Below are positions 7,316 to 11,640 of a stretch of DNA of 11,640 nucleotides, piece by piece (the first letter of the stretch is position 1; every line of letters starts with the position of its first letter). The stretch covers positions 1,818,439 through 1,830,078 of the forward strand of contig CP070840.1 in assembly GCA_020342025.1 (NCBI GenBank), in the 5' to 3' direction. Made by a program: the position numbers and the translations under genes. Source of the DNA: Deltaproteobacteria bacterium (GTDB taxonomy: Bacteria > Desulfobacterota > DSM-4660 > Desulfatiglandales > HGW-15). The notes under the pieces were generated by a model, which was given only the letters and a program-made list of their open reading frames with translations, searched no databases and was not told where the DNA came from.

Positions 7316-9720
7316 ACCACAGTGATGCGAACAACTTTCTGTCCGGGCTTGACCACGATCTCTTGCCTCACATCTTTGTATCCTTTTCGTGTGCCCACCA
7401 CGGTGTACGTTCCAGGGCGCAGGTCCAGATCTCGGTAGGTGAAGCGTCCAAACCTTCCCACCTTATAGACGGCCACCTGTGTAAGATTGTCAGACTCTAA
7501 TGTCACTTTAACCGGCGTCTGTGCCGTCGTCACCAATTGATCCAGGCTTTCTATTTGTGATGTGAGGCGCGGACCCATGGGTTCAATCTTCCTCGCCTCC
7601 TGCAGTAATAAGATCGCATTTTGGAGATGGCGATCCGATTCTAAGACACCGGGCCGCTCTAAATAAAAACTGAAGCGCTTATCCAACGTAACGCGCTCCT
7701 GTGAAAGCATCTTTCCCTGAACCGCAAATTGAATGGCGGGATCTATCCTAATGACTGCCACATAGGATTCCAGGGCCTTTTCCCAGTCTTCTGTCTGCTC
7801 CGCGGCCAAGGCCTCTTTTCGCAGGGTTTCGATGCGGGCGAGTCTAATCGCCTGATCCACCTGGGCCAGTGCGTCCTGAACCTCAATGGAGCCTGTTTTG
7901 AACGACTCTGCCTTCAGAAAGGCTTTCCGGGCCATTTCGTATTCATTACTTTGAAGGGCTGCAAATCCTGATGACATGAGCTGTTTAAACTGCTCCTCTG
8001 CGATCAAACCCTTGATCCTGTCAAATCCCTGTCGTGCCTGATCCGATTCTGGGTCCAGTTTCAGGGCCTCCTGGTAGTCCGCCAGGGCAAAAGGGAGATT
8101 GTCTAATTTCTCATGGCGCTTGCCAGAATCGATCAACCGGATAACCGTCTCGATCTTCATCGCCCTTTCTAGATTTTTCCTCGCAACCGCGTTTGTCGGA
8201 TCTATCATCAAGACTACCCTGAAATTATGCTGGGCCCCCTTGCCATCCCCCTCAGCAACGGCGATGCGGCCTTGTTCGAGAAAACGACGCAGCGCCTCTT
8301 CGGTCTGGCCTGCAAGCTCATTTGCCTTGGTCAAGGCTTCCCCATATTTATCTGAAGCGGAAGCATACTCTCTGTTCATGAAGAGTGCGTCCGCCTCCTG
8401 CCCGGACTCTTGCATCTGGACGTAAAGATGGCCTCCCCACTCCTCGCCCCCCTTGCTATCCAACGCCTTTTTTGCCACGAGGTAGTCTGCAAGCCTTTGC
8501 TCAGCCTCCTCTTTTTCCAAGGCGACTTGTGCGGGAGGTCTGGCTTGGAGCTGCTCCGGTTCAGCCCTCTTGATCTGGAGATTGTCTCCTGCTTCCTCTT
8601 TTTCTGATAGCGGCGTCACCTCCTCATCAGGAACCAGAGAGACCTGAACCGGGTTTTTCGAAAGGTGGTGCCATAAGAGTCCCCCTCCCGCCAGGAGGAC
8701 AGCCAGTGCAAGGAGCAAGGCCGTCATCTTCAGAAGATGCTGACGCCAAGGGCTGGGCACATGAGGTGTTGCAACTTCCTTAGAAACTTCTGCGGGCGTA
8801 ATGATTTCACCCTGCTCAACAGGAGATGGGACCCTTGCATCACGTTGAGGCGCAAGGGCGGGTGGTAACGTATGATCGGAACTGAGATCCAAGACCTTTC
8901 GCAATTCTTTTTCCACTTCGCCCAAACTGGACGGTCGCTCCTCTGGGTCTTTGGCCAACAACCGGCCAATCAACAGATCCAGGGATTCGGGTATCCGTTT
9001 CCCCGTTCCCGTCCTCTCCAATTGTTCATTGACCATAGGCGGGATCTCTCCACGGATCCTCTCGGGTGAGATCTCCGGGTAAAAGGGAGGATGCCCGGTC
9101 AGGAGGTCGTACATGAGTATTCCAAATGCGTAAATATCATCGGAAGGGTGCGGTCTGCGGCCATCCAATTGCTGCGGGCTCATGCTATATAACGAACCCC
9201 CCGTGGTTATTTGGCGTGCATCTCTATCTGACTCCAGCACTGCCGCAATCCCAAAATCACCGAGCCGGGGAGAACCCTGCTGGTCAAGCAGCACATTAGT
9301 CGCCTTTAGGTCACGATGGATAAGGCCCATGCCGTGGGCATATGACAATGCGCCCATAACGGGCTGAAGTCGCTTGATGACCTCGAGATAGGAAAGCATC
9401 CCGAATCGGCTGCGATAGACATGCAGGTCTTCCCCTTCGATGTATTCCATGGAGATGAAGACCAGCTCATCAGCGCGGTGAAAGTCAAAGATGCGCACGA
9501 TATGGGGATGGATGAGCCGCCTCGCATTTCGGCACTCCCTCTTTAGCAGTTCCACCAGGTCCAGGCGTGTGGCCAAGTGGGGGTTTAGTACTTTGATGGC
9601 CACATTAACCTGAAGTTCCAGATCCCGAACGAGCCACACCTGTCCCATCCCACCTTCGCCCAGAAGTTCCATCAGTGAAAAACGGGAAACAAGAGTTTGA
9701 TCTTTTTGCAGACGCGTCAT
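7297..9720 (-). CDS. Transmembrane Ser/Thr protein kinase with TPR-like repeats and C-terminal PEGA-like domain
   Basis: A 807-residue kinase from the ATG at 9720 (AAGGG ten nucleotides upstream); a GTG at 9780 would add 20 residues. The Hanks-type kinase domain (about 15-275) has all catalytic motifs: Gly loop GEGGMG 21-26, Lys43 in VAIK, HRD 135-137 with Asn142, and DFG 155-157, so it should be active. Residues ~280-330 are a Pro-rich linker, 331-352 one membrane helix (TALLLALAVLLAGGGLLW). Residues ~440-690 are helical TPR-like repeats with Ala-rich and LKLDPES/VRIDPAI-type ends. Residues ~735-807 form a PEGA-like beta domain (LRPGTYTVVGTRKGYKDV). The kinase is thus cytoplasmic and the TPR/PEGA part periplasmic, a typical sensor layout. 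No PP2C phosphatase gene is present in the window. It is the first gene of the operon and probably phosphorylates partners read by the FHA proteins downstream (inference). Confidence 0.94.
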   Translation of the reverse strand: MTRLQKDQTLVSRFSLMELLGEGGMGQVWLVRDLELQVNVAIKVLNPHLATRLDLVELLKRECRNARRLIHPHIVRIFDFHRADELVFISMEYIEGEDLHVYRSRFGMLSYLEVIKRLQPVMGALSYAHGMGLIHRDLKATNVLLDQQGSPRLGDFGIAAVLESDRDARQITTGGSLYSMSPQQLDGRRPHPSDDIYAFGILMYDLLTGHPPFYPEISPERIRGEIPPMVNEQLERTGTGKRIPESLDLLIGRLLAKDPEERPSSLGEVEKELRKVLDLSSDHTLPPALAPQRDARVPSPVEQGEIITPAEVSKEVATPHVPSPWRQHLLKMTALLLALAVLLAGGGLLWHHLSKNPVQVSLVPDEEVTPLSEKEEAGDNLQIKRAEPEQLQARPPAQVALEKEEAEQRLADYLVAKKALDSKGGEEWGGHLYVQMQESGQEADALFMNREYASASDKYGEALTKANELAGQTEEALRRFLEQGRIAVAEGDGKGAQHNFRVVLMIDPTNAVARKNLERAMKIETVIRLIDSGKRHEKLDNLPFALADYQEALKLDPESDQARQGFDRIKGLIAEEQFKQLMSSGFAALQSNEYEMARKAFLKAESFKTGSIEVQDALAQVDQAIRLARIETLRKEALAAEQTEDWEKALESYVAVIRIDPAIQFAVQGKMLSQERVTLDKRFSFYLERPGVLESDRHLQNAILLLQEARKIEPMGPRLTSQIESLDQLVTTAQTPVKVTLESDNLTQVAVYKVGRFGRFTYRDLDLRPGTYTVVGTRKGYKDVRQEIVVKPGQKVVRITVVCKEKI

Positions 9721-9807
9721 TCCGATGCGGCCCTTGTCCAATACAACTCCAGATCTTTTACTGATACCGCGAGTTTCCACCAGTCGCTCAAACTCCCGGT
9801 AGCAGCG

Positions 9808-9866
9808 GTTACTAGGGATTTTCTGTTTTTTAACACAGGCGCCAAGAAGTGGCTCAGGTTAGTAAC
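9808..9866 (-). promoter_or_regulatory. Inverted repeats upstream of the kinase operon; candidate promoter/operator region
   Basis: GTTACTA (9808-9814) is repeated in exact inverted form at 9860-9866, and an inner pair CTGT/ACAG (9823-9826, 9835-9838) flanks an AT-rich core. On the minus strand this region reads TTGGCG, then 17 nt, then AAAATC, a poor sigma-70-like match, and TGGCGC-N5-TTAA, a poor sigma-54-like match lacking the -12 GC. The place is right for the operon promoter, but no element is convincing on its own. Confidence 0.25.
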
Positions 9867-9907
9867 AAATGGAAATGCTCCTGCTCTGGGTGGCGGTCAG
9901 TGAAGCT

Positions 9908-9927
9908 CCTCGCGGCAAGCCGCGGGG
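9908..9927. repeat. REP-like GC-rich hairpin
   Basis: CCTCGCGGC (9908-9916) pairs with GCCGCGGGG (9919-9927) apart from one G:T wobble, closing on CAAG or AA. Compact GC-rich palindromes of this form in intergenic DNA are typical of REP sequences dispersed by RAYT (Y1) transposases. No RAYT gene is in the window and there is no following T-tract. The size and place fit REP; membership of a repeat family cannot be shown from one copy. Confidence 0.45.
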
Positions 9928-9950
9928 CATCCCACTCTATCCGCTCAACC

Positions 9951-10166
9951 GGGGGCATGGGGGTCTCTTTTCAATACCGAGGCGTATCACGCCGAGCGCG
10001 TCAGAGAAGCTGCCAGGTAGGACGGCCGGGGGACCTCTTCAGTCATCCCCATCGGTCTCATTGACACGGCCCTTTGACGGGGCGGCCCGCCGGCCGCCTT
10101 AAGGTAGGAGGTGCGCCGCATCAGAGCTTCTAACTTTCGGTTTTGAAAAGAGACCTCCATGTCCCC
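9951..10166. repeat. ~216-bp element bounded by 29-bp imperfect inverted repeats
   Basis: The segment 9951-9979 (beginning GGGGGCATGGGGGTCTC) matches the reverse complement of 10138-10166 at 26 of 29 positions. Between the arms are more palindromes: GGCG/CGCC at 9981-9993 and a perfect 7-bp stem at 10081-10098. No target-site duplication is obvious at the outer edges; similarity of the arms may continue weakly outward (CTCAAC versus TTTAAC). Short length, no transposase and nested hairpins fit a non-autonomous mobile element of MITE type or a structured intergenic repeat; an RNA function is also possible. The surrounding 9721-10250 interval holds no supported gene. Confidence 0.5.
10081..10098. 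repeat. Perfect GC-rich hairpin inside the inverted-repeat element
   Basis: GGCGGCC (10081-10087) and GGCCGCC (10092-10098) are exact reverse complements around a CGCC loop, giving a very stable stem. On the plus strand it is followed by TTAAGG, not a T-run, so an intrinsic terminator is unlikely. It lies between the 29-bp arms and probably belongs to that element. Confidence 0.5.
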
Positions 10167-10250
10167 GTTAAAGATTGCCATTCATCCGTGCCCTAAAGGG
10201 CGGTGCATTCTGGCATGGTTACGTAAAAGGGCTTCGACCTTCACACGGGG

Positions 10251-11468
10251 TCAACTGCCTTTTGGGTGGTCTGTCTGCGGGCTGTCCGTCTTGCCGAAGC
10301 CGGTCTCCTCGTAGTAAATTTCCCGCAACAACTCTCGCCAGTGCCTATATTGCTCCTCAGCAGAACCGGTCAGCTCATATTTCTTCCCCTGAAACTCCAG
10401 GACCACGGGTTTCATCTCGTTTCCAAACGACTCGCTCAGTTCCTGAATGGCCACGCGATGGATTTCAGCCTGTTTCGAAATGTTAATGCCATCATATAAC
10501 ACCGCACCTCCACCCAAGAGCAGACCTTCCTGTATGGTATATGTATTATCCGCACCCCCTACAGCAAGGGCTATAGCAAGGGCCATCATCAATGCCCCTG
10601 CAGCCTGCCGAACGTAGGCATCCCGTTTGATCTTACGTATGGCAATCTGTTCTGTGAGATTAGCCTTCCGCCATTCTTCGTAGGCTGGCCACATCTCGTT
10701 GTAGAAACCCTCATAATATTCATTCAAGGTATCCACATACATGTGATCCCGGTCCCGAACTTGAAGCAGACGCACCATCATAGGATCCTCATCAGCGGGC
10801 AATCGATTGATGCTGAACTTCTCTTCTTTGTCCCTGACCAAATAATCCCCAAAGGCATCCGGAGCAAAGCCGGCCGCAAATCTCAGCCTGGAAATGCGCC
10901 GTATCTTTCGAATTTCATCCTGGCTCAATTCTTTCTTGTAGGCCGCCATGTCATTGGCGATGGCGTTGTAAAGATTCTGGAAGGCATCCTTCTCCCCCGG
11001 CACGTTATCCTTATAAAAACTCTGTTTGGCTTCTTCTTCGTATGCTTTACGAAACCAGGTTTGGCCAGCCGCGTCAATCACCTCGACCCTCAGGACCAAA
11101 TGCTCCCCGTTTGACTGGAGAATCTCACCTCTTATGAGCAGATCCACGTCTGGGGTCTCGACGGGCATAACCCGCACGGCCCCCCAGTGACTACTTTGCT
11201 GCAAGGTGTTTTTCAGGTGATAAGGAATGAAATGGCGCTCTGCCTTTCTTACGTCTGGGTGCGTACCCTCCTCTTTTGCCTTCTCCTCCGTGAGTTCGTC
11301 GCTATGAAAAACGGCGATCCCCACATCAAGTAATTCTTCTTCGGGGATCTCCTTTTGGGCCTGAATGATGGAAGTGGGACCGACCTGCTGTGCGTTGTAT
11401 GTGGCGCAACCATGGAAGATAAAAAGAATTGCACCAATCAGCAATCCAATATGTATGGATCTCTTCAT
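10251..11468 (-). CDS. Conserved-looking lipoprotein of unknown function
   Basis: A 405-residue predicted lipoprotein. Residues 1-20 are a signal peptide (MKRSIHIGLLIGAILFIFHG) ending at the lipobox Cys21, followed by ATY, so lipidation is expected; no Asp at +2, consistent with outer-membrane sorting. Residues ~45-135 look like a compact alpha/beta domain (DVGIAVF; HWGAVRVMPVETPDVDLLIRG split around a turn; LRVEVIDAAG), reminiscent of CsgG/GNA1162-type periplasmic lipoproteins, though I cannot assign it. Residues ~195-285 are helical and rich in Arg and aromatics (FAPDAFGDYL, VDTLNEYYEGFYNEMWP). Residues ~289-325 are a Gly/Ala-rich hydrophobic stretch that could insert in a membrane. The start is set by GAGGAG five nucleotides before the ATG. 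It follows the upstream gene by 12 nt and is separated from the kinase operon by about 0.5 kb. Confidence 0.88.
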   Translation of the reverse strand: MKRSIHIGLLIGAILFIFHGCATYNAQQVGPTSIIQAQKEIPEEELLDVGIAVFHSDELTEEKAKEEGTHPDVRKAERHFIPYHLKNTLQQSSHWGAVRVMPVETPDVDLLIRGEILQSNGEHLVLRVEVIDAAGQTWFRKAYEEEAKQSFYKDNVPGEKDAFQNLYNAIANDMAAYKKELSQDEIRKIRRISRLRFAAGFAPDAFGDYLVRDKEEKFSINRLPADEDPMMVRLLQVRDRDHMYVDTLNEYYEGFYNEMWPAYEEWRKANLTEQIAIRKIKRDAYVRQAAGALMMALAIALAVGGADNTYTIQEGLLLGGGAVLYDGINISKQAEIHRVAIQELSESFGNEMKPVVLEFQGKKYELTGSAEEQYRHWRELLREIYYEETGFGKTDSPQTDHPKGS

Positions 11469-11480
11469 GGGGACTCCTCA

Positions 11481-11640
11481 CTATCTACTTTCTCTCTTGT
11501 AGTCTTCATATTCCTTCCACAGCTTTGCTTTGAGTTCCGGATCGGTCTCTTTTTCAGCCGCTTCACGAAGCTGTCGGGCAACGATATCGTCATCATGGCC
11601 GTCATGGGTGGGACGCTTCTGCGTAAGGGTTTGACCTTTG
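11481..11640 (-). CDS. C-terminal part of an unidentified gene (5' end beyond the window)
   Basis: The last 52 residues of a frame entering from the right edge, ending at TAG 11483-11481. The visible part is hydrophilic and probably helical, with an acidic HDGHDDD turn followed by IVARQLREAAEKETDPELK and a charged tail KEYEDYKRESR. It stops 12 nt before the lipoprotein ATG and its end overlaps the lipoprotein's ribosome-binding region, so the two are almost certainly co-transcribed. The coding frame is supported by composition and context; the product is not recognised. Confidence 0.6.
   Translation of the reverse strand, partial: KGQTLTQKRPTHDGHDDDIVARQLREAAEKETDPELKAKLWKEYEDYKRESR

Noticed and set aside
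91..9720. Zorya-type phage-defence locus
   Set aside because: A MotA-like protein with single-helix partners recalls ZorAB, but there is no OmpA-like ZorB domain, ZorC, helicase or nuclease, and the kinase/FHA/PEGA content points to envelope signalling.
9721..9780. GTG-initiated 20-residue extension of the kinase
   Set aside because: The added residues do not resemble a kinase N-terminus, GGGAG is 12 nt from the GTG, and the ATG at 9720 has AAGGG at a better distance. It remains possible.
9987..10181. 64-codon minus-strand frame (MAIFNGDMEVSF...)
   Set aside because: It lies mainly within the inverted-repeat element and covers one of its arms and the internal hairpin. The reading frame is most simply a by-product of the GC-rich repeat; no ribosome site or recognisable domain supports it.
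10190..10201. GCCC-TAAA-GGGC hairpin as terminator of the lipoprotein operon
   Set aside because: The stem is only four pairs and no T-tract follows on the minus strand.
107..11114. Many plus-strand reading frames of 60-180 codons
   Set aside because: All lie opposite well-supported minus-strand genes or in the repeat region, and their translations show no domain, signal peptide or ribosome site.

Overview
The window is a block of bacterial chromosome, roughly 50% G+C, in which every supported gene lies on the minus strand (transcription runs from high to low coordinates). The combination of a Hanks-type kinase, PEGA domains, a sulfatase-modifying-factor-like domain and VWA proteins, plus Shine-Dalgarno sites, lipobox lipoproteins and REP-like palindromes, suggests a Gram-negative, perhaps a deltaproteobacterium (Desulfobacterota) or a relative. 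This is an inference from style only. I see no rRNA, tRNA, CRISPR array, transposase or phage gene.

Region 1 (11640 to 10251) holds the 3' end of an unidentified gene followed by a 405-residue predicted outer-membrane or periplasmic lipoprotein, 12 nt apart and probably one operon. Region 2 (10250 to 9721) has no convincing gene. It contains a large imperfect inverted-repeat element (9951-10166), a REP-like hairpin (9908-9927), and small inverted repeats near the likely promoter of the next operon.

Region 3 (9720 to 91) is a compact operon with overlapping or near-contiguous genes: (a) a membrane Ser/Thr protein kinase with TPR-like repeats and a C-terminal PEGA-like domain; (b) a membrane protein with a degenerate FHA domain, five PEGA-like repeats and a C-terminal FGE-sulfatase (C-type-lectin-like) domain lacking the catalytic cysteines; (c) a small exported Pro/Glu/Lys-rich protein; (d) a MotA/TolQ/ExbB-type channel subunit; (e) an actin/Hsp70-like domain fused to a C-terminal FHA domain; (f, g) two paralogous proteins with an N-terminal membrane helix, a coiled coil and a C-terminal VWA domain. 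The helix of f and g carries an Asp placed like the proton-carrying Asp of ExbD/TolR/MotB. A further small reading frame may run off the left edge.

Working model (inference): the channel subunit and the two Asp-bearing VWA proteins form a proton-motive-force-driven motor, with MIDAS-type VWA domains acting in the periplasm in place of the OmpA-like or TolR domains of known systems. The kinase and FHA proteins would gate it by Thr phosphorylation, while the PEGA and FGE-like domains sense or bind something in the envelope. I know of no characterised system with this exact composition, so this cluster is the most interesting object in the window.
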